In this document: piece by piece, positions 27,693-37,335 of the stretch
How the letters are laid out: every line of letters begins with the position of its first letter
Numbering within the stretch: position 1 is the first letter of the stretch
Assembly: GCA_963724665.1 (NCBI GenBank)
Contig: CAVRVH010000007.1
Span: 1,300,986 to 1,364,985, forward strand
Source: DASUPK01 sp963724665
GTDB taxonomy: Bacteria; Actinomycetota; Thermoleophilia; Solirubrobacterales; 70-9
Reading direction: 5' to 3'
DNA length: 64,000 bases
Program-made: the position numbers and the translations under genes
Notes under the pieces: generated by a model
What the model was told of the DNA's origin: nothing
What the model saw: only the letters and a program-made list of their open reading frames with translations
Database searches by the model: none

Positions 27693-28673
27693 TTGACGTC
27701 CTTCCTGGTCGCTCCGGATTCGTTCAAGGGGACGCTGAGCGCGCAGCAGGTCGCGGAGGCGATCGGCCGCGGCGTCGAACGCGCCGACAGCCTGGCGGAT
27801 CTCTGCCCTGCCGCCGACGGCGGTGAGGGCACGGCCGAGGTGTTGCTTGGCGCGATGGGCGGTGAGTGGCGGACCGCTCCCGCCCACGATCCGCTCGGGC
27901 GCCCGATCGAGGCCAGGTTCGCGCTGGTCCGAGACGGCTCCACGGCGGTGGTCGAGGCGGCGGCCGCCTCGGGACTCGCCCTGGTCGCCGAGGACGAGCG
28001 CGATCCCGAGAGGGCGAGCAGCGCCGGGACGGGCGAGCTGATCGCCGCCGCAGTCGAAGCGGGCGCTCGGCGGGTCCTGGTCGCAGCCGGAGGCACCGCG
28101 ACGATGGACGGGGGCCGCGGGGCTATCGAGGCGCTCCAGGAGGCCGGCGGCATCCCGGATGCGACGCTCGAGCTGCTCTGCGATACCTCGGTGCCGTTCG
28201 AGCGAGCTGCTGATGTTTTCGCGGCCCAGAAGGGCGCCTCCCCCGAGCAGGTCAAACAGATCAGCTCGCGTCTCGTCGCACTTGCGGGAACCCTGCCGCG
28301 CGACCCACGCGGCAAGGCGATGACCGGCGCGGCGGGTGGCCTCTCCGGGGGGCTCTGGGCCGTCTTCGGAGCCCACCTGACACCCGGCGCCACCTTCGTG
28401 CTCGGCGTGATCGGCTTCGACTCTCGCCTGGAGAACGCTGATGCCGTGATCACCGGCGAGGGTCGCCTCGACGAGCAGAGCTTCGAGGGCAAGCTCGTGG
28501 GTCAGATCGCCCGCCGATGCAGGGAGACGCGGCGGCCTCTCCATGTGATCGCCGGCTCGAGCATGCTGGACCCGGCGACCGCGGATCGTCGAGGCATCGC
28601 GTCGGTGAGCGAGGCCGGTACGCCTGAGACGATCAGCGAAGCGGCTGCGCTGGTTGCCGATCCCGCCGGGTGA
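27693..28673 (+). CDS. Glycerate kinase (GarK/GlxK family)
   Basis: A 326-residue kinase phosphorylating D-glycerate. Family signatures are the N-terminal APDSFKGTLSAQQVA, PAADGGEGTAEVL, the central AAGGTATMDGGRGA and the C-terminal ITGEGRLDEQSFEGK. It starts with TTG at 27693, one base after the acyl-CoA ligase stop, so it is cotranscribed and probably coupled. Whether the product is 2- or 3-phosphoglycerate cannot be told. Confidence 0.93.
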   Translation: MTSFLVAPDSFKGTLSAQQVAEAIGRGVERADSLADLCPAADGGEGTAEVLLGAMGGEWRTAPAHDPLGRPIEARFALVRDGSTAVVEAAAASGLALVAEDERDPERASSAGTGELIAAAVEAGARRVLVAAGGTATMDGGRGAIEALQEAGGIPDATLELLCDTSVPFERAADVFAAQKGASPEQVKQISSRLVALAGTLPRDPRGKAMTGAAGGLSGGLWAVFGAHLTPGATFVLGVIGFDSRLENADAVITGEGRLDEQSFEGKLVGQIARRCRETRRPLHVIAGSSMLDPATADRRGIASVSEAGTPETISEAAALVADPAG

Positions 28674-28765
28674 GGGGTCGGTCTAGGGCGGGCCGGTCAG
28701 CTGGCGGCCTGGTCGCTCTGCGATTAGCGTGGACCCGGTCGCGGGGCCGCGATAGCGTCCCGTCG

Positions 28766-29503
28766 ATGAGCGAGACGAGCAGGGTCGCGCTTGTAACCGG
28801 CGCCAGCAGCGGGATCGGGGAGGCGACGGTGCGCTTGCTCGCCGCCGCGGGATTCGAAGTCGTCGCGGCCGCCAGGCGCGTCGAGCGCTGCGAGGAGGTC
28901 GCCCGTGAGGTCGGTGGTCGGGCGATCAGGCTCGACGTCGCCGACCCGGACTCGGTGGCGAAGCTCGCGGAGGACTTGCCGGAGGTGTCGGTGGTCGTCA
29001 ACAACGCCGGCGGGGCACTCGGCCTGGAGCCGGTCGCCGAGGCCGACGAGGAGAACTGGCGCCAGATGTACGAGACGAACGTGATGGGCGTGATGCGGGT
29101 GACCAAGGCCCTGCTCCCCGCTCTGGAACGCAGCGACGACGGGCACGTGGTCGTGGTCGGCTCGGTGGCGGGCGTCGAGGTCTATCCCGGCGGAGCCGGA
29201 TACACCGCCGCAAAGCATGCGGCCAACGCGGTCACCCGCACCCTTCGCCTCGAGCTGCTCGGGAAGGCAATCCGCGTCAGCGAGGTGGCTCCAGGAATGG
29301 TCGAGACGGAATTCTCACTGACCCGCTTCGGTGGCGACGAGGGCAAAGCAGCCAAGGTCTACGAGGGCACAACGCCGCTGACCGCCGAGGACGTCGCGGA
29401 CGCGATCGCCTACGTCGTCACCCGCCCGCGGCATGTCGACGTCGACTATCTATCGATCAAGCCCACACAACAGGCCACCGCGCGCGACGTGCACCGCCGT
29501 TAG
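28766..29503 (+). CDS. Short-chain dehydrogenase/reductase
   Basis: A 245-residue classical SDR. TGASSGIGE (residues 11-19) is the nucleotide-binding glycine motif, with an NNAG motif near residue 75 and the catalytic Y146xxxK150 in YTAAKHA. A basic residue pair in AARRVER after the second strand suggests NADP(H). It most resembles YdfG-like hydroxy-acid dehydrogenases. An upstream open frame overlaps the kinase gene, but the ATG at 28766 has TAGCGT 7 bases upstream and begins right at the domain. Confidence 0.92.
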   Translation: MSETSRVALVTGASSGIGEATVRLLAAAGFEVVAAARRVERCEEVAREVGGRAIRLDVADPDSVAKLAEDLPEVSVVVNNAGGALGLEPVAEADEENWRQMYETNVMGVMRVTKALLPALERSDDGHVVVVGSVAGVEVYPGGAGYTAAKHAANAVTRTLRLELLGKAIRVSEVAPGMVETEFSLTRFGGDEGKAAKVYEGTTPLTAEDVADAIAYVVTRPRHVDVDYLSIKPTQQATARDVHRR

Positions 29504-30783
29504 CGCTCTTCTACGGCCTCCGCCTCGCCGGACTGGCGCAGCAGCGCGCCGGTGGTCTGCTCGAGCACACGCCGCCAGGCGGAGATCCCCTTCTCCTCCT
29601 CCACCACCGTGTCGAGGACGCGCTGCACGCGGCGCGCCGAGATCTCGATGCCGTGGCGGGCTGCGACCTCCTTGTAGCGCTGGTAGTCGCGGGCCAGCTT
29701 GACGGTGACGGACTCGAAGCCGTGCTTTGCGATCTGCAGCCGGGCGGAGTAGTCGAGGATCGAGGTCCCGAACATCAGCTCGTCGTCGAACTCGGGCTCG
29801 ATCAGGATGATGTCGACGTCCGGGAAGCGCTCCTTCCAGGACTGGACGGCGAGGTGCAGCCGGGCGTGGGCCATCAGACGGAACGCCTGGTTTCCGATCG
29901 CCGGCATTCCCATGTCCGAGACACGGCGGACCCGCGAGCCGAAGACGGTCGGGATCCGCGACTCGAAGTCGTTCACATACGGGACGAGCGGGTTGACCAC
30001 CACGATGAACTTGGCGCCCGCCTCGACGGCGACGTCGACGTTGGTGGTGGAGACGATGCCGCCATCGACCAGCTGCCTGCCCCGGAGCTCATAGGGCTCG
30101 TAGACGATCGGCAGCGCCCCGGAGGCGGCGACGGCTCGGGAGATCGGGACGTCGTTCCACTCGCCCTCGCCGAACACGATCCGCTCGCACGTGTCCAGGT
30201 CGGTGGCCGTGATGCGGAGATCGGCGCCAAGCTCGCGAAAGTCGTTGGTGCGGTCGGGGTCGGAGAGCACGGTGCGGATGTACTGCTCGATCCCGCGGTT
30301 GTGGTAGATCCCGGTCGGCAGGCCCTCGGCGAGGCCCATGACGACGTCGACCATCGAGATCTCGCCGATGTTCCCGGCCAGCCTGCGCACCGTGGCTGCG
30401 GCCCGCAGCGGCAGCAGCGCGAGGCGGTTGGCGAAGCCCTTGTAGTTGGGACGCAACAGGGTGCGCAGCGACGCGTTCTCGATCGGCGACGGCAGAGCCT
30501 TGTCGAGAACCCGGAACATCTCCTCGGGGGTGACGCCGTTGGCCACCATGCTCGCCACGAATGCACCGGCGCTGGTGCCCACGTAGATGTCGAAGTCGTT
30601 GACCGTGCGATTGACGGCCAGCAGGTCGAAGGCCCGCAGCGCGCCCATCTCGTAGACGCCGCCGGTGAACCCACCGCCGCCGAGAACCAAGGCAGTCTTG
30701 TCGCCCCGACCGCGGCGTCGCCTCCCTCTGGAGCTGCTGTTGCCCTTGCCGTCGGGGCCGTCGAACTGGACGACTTTCCCCAT
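29500..30783 (-). CDS. Patatin-like phospholipase
   Basis: A 427-residue lipid acyl hydrolase. The oxyanion loop GGGGFTGG (35-42), the nucleophile elbow G69-T-S71-A-G and the catalytic aspartate D240 in VDGG form the patatin Ser-Asp dyad. An Arg/Gly-rich N-terminal arm precedes the domain; no signal peptide, so cytoplasmic or membrane-associated. Likely substrates are phospholipids or acyl-glycerols. The stop overlaps that of the convergent SDR gene. Confidence 0.93.
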   Translation of the reverse strand: MGKVVQFDGPDGKGNSSSRGRRRRGRGDKTALVLGGGGFTGGVYEMGALRAFDLLAVNRTVNDFDIYVGTSAGAFVASMVANGVTPEEMFRVLDKALPSPIENASLRTLLRPNYKGFANRLALLPLRAAATVRRLAGNIGEISMVDVVMGLAEGLPTGIYHNRGIEQYIRTVLSDPDRTNDFRELGADLRITATDLDTCERIVFGEGEWNDVPISRAVAASGALPIVYEPYELRGRQLVDGGIVSTTNVDVAVEAGAKFIVVVNPLVPYVNDFESRIPTVFGSRVRRVSDMGMPAIGNQAFRLMAHARLHLAVQSWKERFPDVDIILIEPEFDDELMFGTSILDYSARLQIAKHGFESVTVKLARDYQRYKEVAARHGIEISARRVQRVLDTVVEEEKGISAWRRVLEQTTGALLRQSGEAEAVEER

Positions 30784-30860
30784 GGGAAAGGGGAGTATGG
30801 CAGCGGCGTGGGCTGGTCAGCCAACTAGGCAGCGCTACCTTGTCCCACCTGGGCTGTTTC

Positions 30861-32165
30861 ATGATGTTCATGCTCAGGCACAGAGGGGTGATCGCGGTTG
30901 CGCTGGCCGCAGCGATGCTGGCCGTCGCTGCCTCGGCGCAGGCGCGCCCGCAGGGCCCGGACAGGGCATTCCGCACGCCGATCGCCCATGGAGCAGCAGC
31001 CGCGCACACGTCCGTCTCGCGGGGAAAGCTCGCCACCGGGCTCGGCAAGCTCTTCCGCAGGGTCGGCAAGAGCAGCGCCTTCGTCTTCGATCCGAGCAGC
31101 CACCAGGTCCTCTTCTCGCGGAAGGGCGCCCGCATGCGGATCCTGGCCTCGAACTCGAAGCTCTTCACGGCCTCGACGGCGCTCTCCAGCTTCGGGCCGG
31201 ACGGCCGGTTGCAGACCACGGCGTGGTCCAGCGACCCGATCAGCGACGGGATCAGTCAGGGTCTCTATCTGCGCGGGGGCGGGGACCCGACCCTGAGCAC
31301 GGCCGGCCTCACGAAGCTCGCCGACCGCGTCCTCGCGGCCGGAGTGACCACGGTGCAGGGGCCACTCCGCTACGACGCCTCCTACCTTGACAGCCAGACC
31401 GGGATCCCAGAGCACGGAATCACCTTCGAGAGCGTCGGCCACCTTTCCGGCCTGCAGATCGACAACGGCTCACCCAGCGACCCCGCGAAGACCGCCGCCC
31501 AGCGCTTTGAGGACGCGCTTCGCAAGGACGGAGTCTCGATCGGAAACAGCGTCGCCCCCGGCACCGTCTCCCCTGGGGCGCTGCAGGTCGCCAGCTTCGC
31601 GTCTCCGACCCTGGCCGAAATCGTCCAGGACACCCTCGTCCCCTCCAACAACTACCTCGCCGAGATGCTGCTCAAGGACGTCGGCTCCCAGTTCGGCGTG
31701 AGCGGGTCCACTGCCGGCGGCATCGCGGTCGTCAAGCAGTTCGCCGCCAACCAGGGAGCGAAGTTCACGGGCGAGAACGGCTCGGGGCTGACGAGGCGCA
31801 ACAAGGCCTCGCCCGCTTCGGTCGTGAAGCTGCTCGACGCGATGATCGAGGTAAACCAGAAGAAGTCACCCGACGAGCAGCTCGCCCAGGAACGTCTCCG
31901 CGACTCCTGGATCGACTCCCTGGCGGTGGCCGGCCGCACCGGCACGGTCGCCAACCGGATGAGGGGGACGGCCGCCGCCGGCGACTGCCACCTGAAGACA
32001 GGAACACTCACCCGCGTCAGCGCCCTCTCGGGCTACTGCTTCAGGGGCGGCGATGATGCCGACCACGCGGTGATCTTCTCGCTGCTGATGAACAACGTGG
32101 ACGTGAACCGCGCCCACGTCATCCAAGACCGCATGGCGGCCCTGATCGCGCGCTTCTCCCGCTAG
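30861..32165 (+). CDS. dacB: D-alanyl-D-alanine carboxypeptidase/endopeptidase (PBP4 family, peptidase S13)
   Basis: A 434-residue exported enzyme trimming peptidoglycan stem peptides. Signal peptide at about residues 1-25. The three penicillin-binding motifs are S97-N-S-K100, S262-N-N264 and K379-T-G381. I take ATG 30861 (MMFMLRHRG) before the signal peptide; a TTG 21 bases upstream is possible. Its stop overlaps that of the convergent methyltransferase gene. Confidence 0.9.
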   Translation: MMFMLRHRGVIAVALAAAMLAVAASAQARPQGPDRAFRTPIAHGAAAAHTSVSRGKLATGLGKLFRRVGKSSAFVFDPSSHQVLFSRKGARMRILASNSKLFTASTALSSFGPDGRLQTTAWSSDPISDGISQGLYLRGGGDPTLSTAGLTKLADRVLAAGVTTVQGPLRYDASYLDSQTGIPEHGITFESVGHLSGLQIDNGSPSDPAKTAAQRFEDALRKDGVSIGNSVAPGTVSPGALQVASFASPTLAEIVQDTLVPSNNYLAEMLLKDVGSQFGVSGSTAGGIAVVKQFAANQGAKFTGENGSGLTRRNKASPASVVKLLDAMIEVNQKKSPDEQLAQERLRDSWIDSLAVAGRTGTVANRMRGTAAAGDCHLKTGTLTRVSALSGYCFRGGDDADHAVIFSLLMNNVDVNRAHVIQDRMAALIARFSR

Positions 32166-32728
32166 AGCACGAACGGGATGATCGCGTGAACGCGCGACTT
32201 GTACTGAGCGTAGGCATCGGGAAAGTGGCTGCTCATGACACCCTCCTCTTGCCGTGCCTTCCACCAGAGGCCGGCGCAGAGCGCGGCCAAGATGACGAAG
32301 CCAAAGGCCCGCCCGTAGTTCAACGCCGTGCCGAAAGCCATGACGATCAAGCCGGTGTAGATCGGATGGCGCGCCAGCGCGTAAGGCCCGGACTGAATCA
32401 GCTCATGGTCCTGCTTGAAGGTGACTTCCGCGCTCCAGTTGCGACCGAGCACGATCCGAGCCCACACACAGAAAGCGAATCCCGCGACGACGATGCAGTC
32501 GGAAACGATCCCGAGAACGAGGGTCGTATGCCAGAGCTGTTCATGCGACGAGACGTGCAACAGCCGCCCGGCAGCAACCACCCCGACGACGAGGAAGCCG
32601 GCCACAAGGCGATATCCGAATACTCCCCCTCGCTCAACTGTTCGCTTCGTCCCAAAGGACAGGGCCACCCAAACGACCACCCAGACAATCCAGCAGCCCT
32701 GAATGAACAGCCAGGTCGCGTCGGTCAT
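32162..32728 (-). CDS. Isoprenylcysteine carboxyl methyltransferase (ICMT/PEMT)-like membrane protein
   Basis: A 188-residue membrane protein with about five hydrophobic segments. The conserved C-terminal motif SGPYALARHPIYTGLI and the following Glu-rich EEGVMSSHF segment define the ICMT/phospholipid methyltransferase group that uses SAM. Bacterial members methylate unknown small molecules or lipids. The ATG is about 20 bases downstream of ligA, so it may be read through from there. Confidence 0.85.
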   Translation of the reverse strand: MTDATWLFIQGCWIVWVVVWVALSFGTKRTVERGGVFGYRLVAGFLVVGVVAAGRLLHVSSHEQLWHTTLVLGIVSDCIVVAGFAFCVWARIVLGRNWSAEVTFKQDHELIQSGPYALARHPIYTGLIVMAFGTALNYGRAFGFVILAALCAGLWWKARQEEGVMSSHFPDAYAQYKSRVHAIIPFVL

Positions 32729-32745
32729 CTCTCGCCAGGATGACG

Positions 32746-34809
32746 CTAAACGCGGCCGCGGGGAGGGGAGCTGCGCTTCTTGGGAGCCCCATCCTCTCCC
32801 ACGAGCTTCTGCAGGCCCTTCTCGTCGATCACGGCGGTGCCGATCTCCTCAGCCTTCGCGAGCTTCGAGCCAGGGCTGTCGCCGGCGATCACGTAGTCGG
32901 TCTTCTTCGAGACCGAGTTGACCACCTTGCCGCCGGCCAGGCGGATCAGGCGGGTGGCCTGCTCGCGGCTCAAGTTCCGCAGCGTGCCGGTCAGCACGAA
33001 CGTCTTGCCGTCGAGCGGACCGCCCTGCTTGCGGCGCTCCGATGGATCCAGCTCCATCCGCAGGCCTGCTTTGCGTAGGCGCTCGATCAACTTCCTCGTG
33101 CGCTCCTCGGAGAGCTCCTCGTAGATCTGCTGGGCCAGTACCGGGCCGATCCCCTCCGCCTCCACGATCTTCTCCGGATCGGCCTCCAGCAGCGCCTCCA
33201 TCGTCCCGAAATGCTCCGCCAGCGACTCGGCATTGACGAACCCGATCCCGGGGATGCCGAGCGCATAGAGAACGCGGGAGAACGGCATCTTCTTCGCGTT
33301 TTCGATCTCCTCGATCAGGTTCTCGGCCGAGATCTGGCCGAAGCCCTCAAGCTCGGCGATCCGCTCCGCCGTCAGGTCGAAGATGTCGGCCGCATCTGAG
33401 ATCACTCCCTCCTGCAGGAAGCGGTAGGCGTTCTTCTCGCCCAGCCCCTCGATCTCGAGAGCGCCGCGGAAGTGCTTGACGTGCTGGAACTGCTGGCCGG
33501 GGCAGCCGGTGCGGTTCGGGCAGATGGTGAAGACGCTGTCCGCGGGCTTCACGGTGGGCGTCCCGCAGAGCGGGCACTTCTTCGGCGGCCTCGGCTTCCG
33601 CGTCCCCTTCTTGCGGCGCTGGATGATCGGCGAGACGACCTGCGGGATCACGTCGCCGGCGCGCATCACGACGACCTCGTCGCCTTCGCGGACGTCCTTG
33701 CGCTCTAGATCCTCCTCGTTGTGCAGTGTCGCCGTGCTCACGGTGACGCCGCTGACGTGAACCGGCTCCAGCATCGCGAAGGGCAGCAGGTGCCCGGTGC
33801 GCCCGACGTTCCAGACGATCTTGTTGAGCTTGGTGGTGGCCGTCGTGGGCGGGAACTTCCAGGCGACGGCCCAGCGCGGTTCCCGGCCGGCGACGCCGAG
33901 CTCGCGCTGCAGGCCACGGTCGTCGACCTTGACGACTACACCGTCGATCTCGAAGTCCAGCGCGTCGCGACGCCCCTCCCACCAGCGGCAGCGCTCGGCG
34001 ACCTCGTCGACGCCGTGCAGGATCGAGATGTCGTCGTTCACCTTGAAGCCGCGCTCCCGCAGCCACTCGAGCGACTCGCTGTGGCTGTCGGGCTCCCAGC
34101 CCCTCAGAGCCGCGACCCCGTAGCACCAGATCGACAGCGGCCGGGTGGCGGTGATCGAGGAGTCCAGCTGACGCAGCGACCCGGCGGCGGCGTTGCGGGG
34201 GTTGGCGAAGGTCGCCTCCCCGTCCTGCGCGCGCTGCTCGTTCACCTTGGCGAAGCCGGCGATCGGCAGGTAGACCTCACCCCGCACCTCGACCAGCTCG
34301 GGCGCGTCATCGATCTTCAGCGGGATCGCCTTGATCGTGCGCAGGTTCTGGGTGACGTCCTCCCCGGCGCGGCCGTCGCCGCGAGTCGCCCCTCGCGTGA
34401 ACACGCCGTTCTCGTAGGTCAGGGAGATCGCCAGGCCGTCGACCTTCGGCTCGGTGACGTAGCGAATCTCACGACCCGAGATGTCGAGCCGCTCGAGCTG
34501 CCGCTCGACCCGCTTCGCCCAAGCGCGCAACTCGTCCTCGTTGCGGGCGTTCGCGAGCGAGAGCATCGGCTCGTGGTGGGTGATCTGCTTGAACTTGTCC
34601 AGTGGCTTCCCGCCGACCCGCTGCGTCGGCGAGTCCGGGGTGAGGAGCTCGGGATTGGCCTCCTCGATCTCCCGCAGCTCGCGGAGCAGGTCGTCGTAGT
34701 CGGTGTCCGAGATGGTGGGGTCGTCGAGCACGTAGTAGCGGTGATCGTGCTTCGCGATCTCGCGCCGCAGTTCCTCGGCCCGCTTCTCTGCCCCCTTGGC
34801 TGGACTCAC
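32746..34809 (-). CDS. ligA: NAD-dependent DNA ligase LigA
   Basis: A 687-residue ligase sealing nicks in replication and repair. In order: the Ia NAD-binding domain with HDHRYYVLDDP, the adenylation domain with nucleophile K122 in EPKVDG, an OB domain, a four-cysteine zinc finger (KCPLCGTP...ICPNRTGCPG), helix-hairpin-helix repeats and a C-terminal BRCT domain (GKTFVLTGTL). The GTG at 34809 overlaps the TGA of surE (GTGA) and begins just before the first domain; a longer in-frame start would intrude into surE. Confidence 0.97.
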   Translation of the reverse strand: MSPAKGAEKRAEELRREIAKHDHRYYVLDDPTISDTDYDDLLRELREIEEANPELLTPDSPTQRVGGKPLDKFKQITHHEPMLSLANARNEDELRAWAKRVERQLERLDISGREIRYVTEPKVDGLAISLTYENGVFTRGATRGDGRAGEDVTQNLRTIKAIPLKIDDAPELVEVRGEVYLPIAGFAKVNEQRAQDGEATFANPRNAAAGSLRQLDSSITATRPLSIWCYGVAALRGWEPDSHSESLEWLRERGFKVNDDISILHGVDEVAERCRWWEGRRDALDFEIDGVVVKVDDRGLQRELGVAGREPRWAVAWKFPPTTATTKLNKIVWNVGRTGHLLPFAMLEPVHVSGVTVSTATLHNEEDLERKDVREGDEVVVMRAGDVIPQVVSPIIQRRKKGTRKPRPPKKCPLCGTPTVKPADSVFTICPNRTGCPGQQFQHVKHFRGALEIEGLGEKNAYRFLQEGVISDAADIFDLTAERIAELEGFGQISAENLIEEIENAKKMPFSRVLYALGIPGIGFVNAESLAEHFGTMEALLEADPEKIVEAEGIGPVLAQQIYEELSEERTRKLIERLRKAGLRMELDPSERRKQGGPLDGKTFVLTGTLRNLSREQATRLIRLAGGKVVNSVSKKTDYVIAGDSPGSKLAKAEEIGTAVIDEKGLQKLVGEDGAPKKRSSPPRGRV

Positions 34810-35648
34810 CGCTGGGAAGGGGCCTCGGTGTCTTCGACGGCCGTTTGGGCCTTGGACAGCATCCCCGGGAAATCCCACTCCTTGAGCCGGTCCAGGCTGG
34901 GGCGGTCGGTGAGGTCGAAATGCACCGGCGTCACCGAGATGCGGTCCCGGGCGATCGCGGAGAGATCGGACCCCTTCTCGTCCTCGAAGGATGGCTCGAA
35001 GCCGTAGATCCGGTACCTGAGGCGGCCACTCTCCGGATCCTCGTCGACGAGCTGCATCTCGTCGTTGTAGAGCCGCTTGCCCAGGTGGGTGACCTCGACG
35101 CCGCTGGGCTCCCCCGGAGGGAAGTTGACGTTGATCAGGGTGTCGGCCGGCAGAGGGTCCTCGGCCACGCGGCGCACGAGCTCGGCGGAGAACGCGGCCG
35201 ATGCCGAGAAGTCGTAGTCACGCCTCGCGTAGTAGTCCAGTCCGCCTGGGGCCGACTGCTGTGAGAGCGCAATCGCGGGAATGCCCAGCACGATCCCCTC
35301 CAGAGCAGCCGCCACGGTCCCCGAGTAGGTGATGTCGTCGCCCAGATTGGAGCCGTGGTTGATCCCGGAGACGATCAGCTCAGGACGTTCGCCGACCAGG
35401 CCGAGCTCCGCGAAGCGCACGCAGTCGACCGGCGTGCCATCCGTTGCGTAGCCGCTCGAGCCGTCGTCGAAGGGGATCTCCTCGACCCAGAGAGGAGAGC
35501 GGGTGGTGATGCTGCGCGCGGTAGCGCTTCGGTTCGAGTCCGGGGCGATCACGTGAACCTCGAGCTCGGGGATCTTGCGCAGCTCGGTACGCAGAGCGTT
35601 CAGCCCTGTCGCCTGGATCCCGTCGTCGTTGGTGATCAGGACGCGCAC
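34806..35648 (-). CDS. surE: 5'/3'-nucleotidase SurE
   Basis: A 280-residue metal-dependent survival-protein phosphatase acting on nucleoside monophosphates. The N-terminal VLITNDDGIQATG carries the metal-binding Asp pair (D8, D9); SGINHGSNLG and YSGTVAAALEG are further signature segments. The GTG at 35648 is chosen because TAGAAT lies exactly 7 bases upstream and the fold starts directly after it. Confidence 0.95.
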   Translation of the reverse strand: MRVLITNDDGIQATGLNALRTELRKIPELEVHVIAPDSNRSATARSITTRSPLWVEEIPFDDGSSGYATDGTPVDCVRFAELGLVGERPELIVSGINHGSNLGDDITYSGTVAAALEGIVLGIPAIALSQQSAPGGLDYYARRDYDFSASAAFSAELVRRVAEDPLPADTLINVNFPPGEPSGVEVTHLGKRLYNDEMQLVDEDPESGRLRYRIYGFEPSFEDEKGSDLSAIARDRISVTPVHFDLTDRPSLDRLKEWDFPGMLSKAQTAVEDTEAPSQR

Positions 35649-35702
35649 GACTTCGATTCTAAGGAGGGGAGGCCGCAATCCATGCGGCCCGCCTGGCCTG
35701 GG

Positions 35703-36476
35703 CTAGGCCTCTGCCGTAGCGGGCTCGGCTGCCTCGGGGGCGGCCTCACCCTCGGGCTCGCTGGAGCGCCAGGCGCGCAGTGACTCACGCAGGTAGATCC
35801 AGGCGAGGCTGCAGCCGTAGAGAACGGCCCCGATAGGCGCCGCGACCTCCAGTAGCTCGCTGCCCGACGCCTGGCCGAGCTCGTGAAGGCCTCCGTAGAT
35901 CAGGTATGCGGCGAAGGCGATCACCAGCACGCTGGTGGCGGTGAAGAACTTGCTCAGATCGAGCTTCAGGGCACCGCGATAGAACGCGACGCCTAGGCCG
36001 ACCGCCGCGACAAGCCCGAGCGCGCCGCCGGCGACGGCAACTACGGGGCCGGAGTTCTCGGTTGAGGCGAACAGGAACAGCGCGGTTTCGAGTCCTTCCC
36101 GGGCCACCGCGATGAAGGCCACGGTCGCCAGCCCGACCCCGCCGCCAGTCCGAAGCGACTCGCTGACCTGTTCGCGCAGATGCGTGCCGATGGTGGCTGC
36201 CTGCTTTCGCATCCAGAAGGCCATCCAGGTGACCAGAGCGGCGGCGAAGATCATGGTCGCCCCCTCGTAGACCTGCTCACTGGCCCCGTCGAGCTCTCCC
36301 GCCGAGAGGTAGAGCGTCCCGCCGATCGCAATGCTGATGATGACGGCTGCGCCCACGCCCCACCAGACTGCCGTCGCCTGCTGGCGCTGGCCGGTCTTGG
36401 CGAGATAAGCGAAGATCAACCCTACGATCAGCGCCGCCTCGAAGCCCTCTCTCAATGTGATTACGAATGTGCCCAT
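35703..36476 (-). CDS. FTR1 family iron permease (EfeU-like)
   Basis: A 257-residue polytopic membrane protein with about seven helices. Both iron-binding REGxE motifs are present: R9-E-G-F-E13 and R126-E-G-L-E130. The C-terminal tail is Glu/Ala-rich. EfeO and EfeB partners are not adjacent. An iron-box-like palindrome sits 28-41 bases upstream of the start, so iron-dependent repression is likely. Confidence 0.93.
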   Translation of the reverse strand: MGTFVITLREGFEAALIVGLIFAYLAKTGQRQQATAVWWGVGAAVIISIAIGGTLYLSAGELDGASEQVYEGATMIFAAALVTWMAFWMRKQAATIGTHLREQVSESLRTGGGVGLATVAFIAVAREGLETALFLFASTENSGPVVAVAGGALGLVAAVGLGVAFYRGALKLDLSKFFTATSVLVIAFAAYLIYGGLHELGQASGSELLEVAAPIGAVLYGCSLAWIYLRESLRAWRSSEPEGEAAPEAAEPATAEA

Positions 36477-36503
36477 GAATTCCGACCGATTTGGTCAGGC
36501 AAC

Positions 36504-36517
36504 TTAGGGGACCCTAA
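36504..36517 (-). promoter_or_regulatory. Candidate DtxR/IdeR iron box before the FTR1 permease
   Basis: TTAGGGGACCCTAA is a perfect 6+6 palindrome with a 2-base centre. Its flanks match the 19-base DtxR/IdeR consensus at about 13 positions. TAAGTT, a plausible -10 element, overlaps its 3' side on the minus strand, so a bound repressor would block the promoter. Confidence 0.6.
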
Positions 36518-36563
36518 CAGAGTCCTCCCTCTGATGTTCGTACGCGAACGGATCGGATGCGGA

Positions 36564-37313
36564 TCAGTAGGAGACGGATGCCAGATGCAGGCCGTGGGCC
36601 CGAGCTGTGTCACCGGCACGCTCGCGCGGGGCCCCATCCAGGAGCGTGACGAAGTCCTCATACGAGCGTCTCCCTCCGGCCACCTCGAGCATCGTGCCCA
36701 CCAGCACGCGGACCATGTTCCGCATGAACGCGTCGGCCTCGATCCAGAGCTCGAGCACCGTGCCCTCACCCAGGACTGCGGGCTTCTCGTGCCAGTCCGC
36801 GCGCAGGATGTCCCTCTCGAAGCGGACGTGCTCGGTCTGCGTGGGCGTGAAGGCGGTGAAGTCATGCGTGCCCCGAAGCGCCTCGGCACAACCGGCAAGG
36901 GCACCGCGATCGACACGGTGCGGCCAGAAGAGCGAGACGGCCGCCTCGAACGGGCTTGAAGTCCGGTTGGAGAACACGCGGTAGCAGTAGGTGCGCGACC
37001 GGGCGTCTCGGCGGGCATCGAACCCATCGGGGGCCGATTCCGCAGCCAGCACGGCAAGGTCGGGACCTGTGAGCGAATTGAGCGCCCGGCCGAGCTCCTC
37101 AGGGGGGTCGCCTTCGACGTTGAAGCTCGCCACCTGGCCCCAGGCGTGCACTCCGGCGTCGGTTCGGCCCGCCACCGTGAGGGGGGTCGCCGCGCTCAGG
37201 ATCTTCTCCAGGGCGGCCTCCAGGTCTCCCTGGACCGTCCTCATGCCCGGCTGCACTGCCCATCCCGCGAAGCCGGCGCCGTGGTAGGCGAGATTCATTC
37301 GCACGGTGGTCAT
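36564..37313 (-). CDS. truA: tRNA pseudouridine synthase A
   Basis: A 249-residue enzyme making pseudouridine at positions 38-40 of tRNA anticodon arms. Catalytic D52 is in AGRTDAGVHA; FMRNMVRVLVGTMLEVG-like and YHGAGFAGW segments are also typical. In many bacteria truA directly follows rplQ; here it still lies downstream of rplQ but is separated by two plus-strand membrane-protein genes. TAGTGT lies 9 bases before the ATG. Confidence 0.96.
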   Translation of the reverse strand: MTTVRMNLAYHGAGFAGWAVQPGMRTVQGDLEAALEKILSAATPLTVAGRTDAGVHAWGQVASFNVEGDPPEELGRALNSLTGPDLAVLAAESAPDGFDARRDARSRTYCYRVFSNRTSSPFEAAVSLFWPHRVDRGALAGCAEALRGTHDFTAFTPTQTEHVRFERDILRADWHEKPAVLGEGTVLELWIEADAFMRNMVRVLVGTMLEVAGGRRSYEDFVTLLDGAPRERAGDTARAHGLHLASVSY

Positions 37314-37335
37314 CAGTGCGCGACACTACCCAGCG

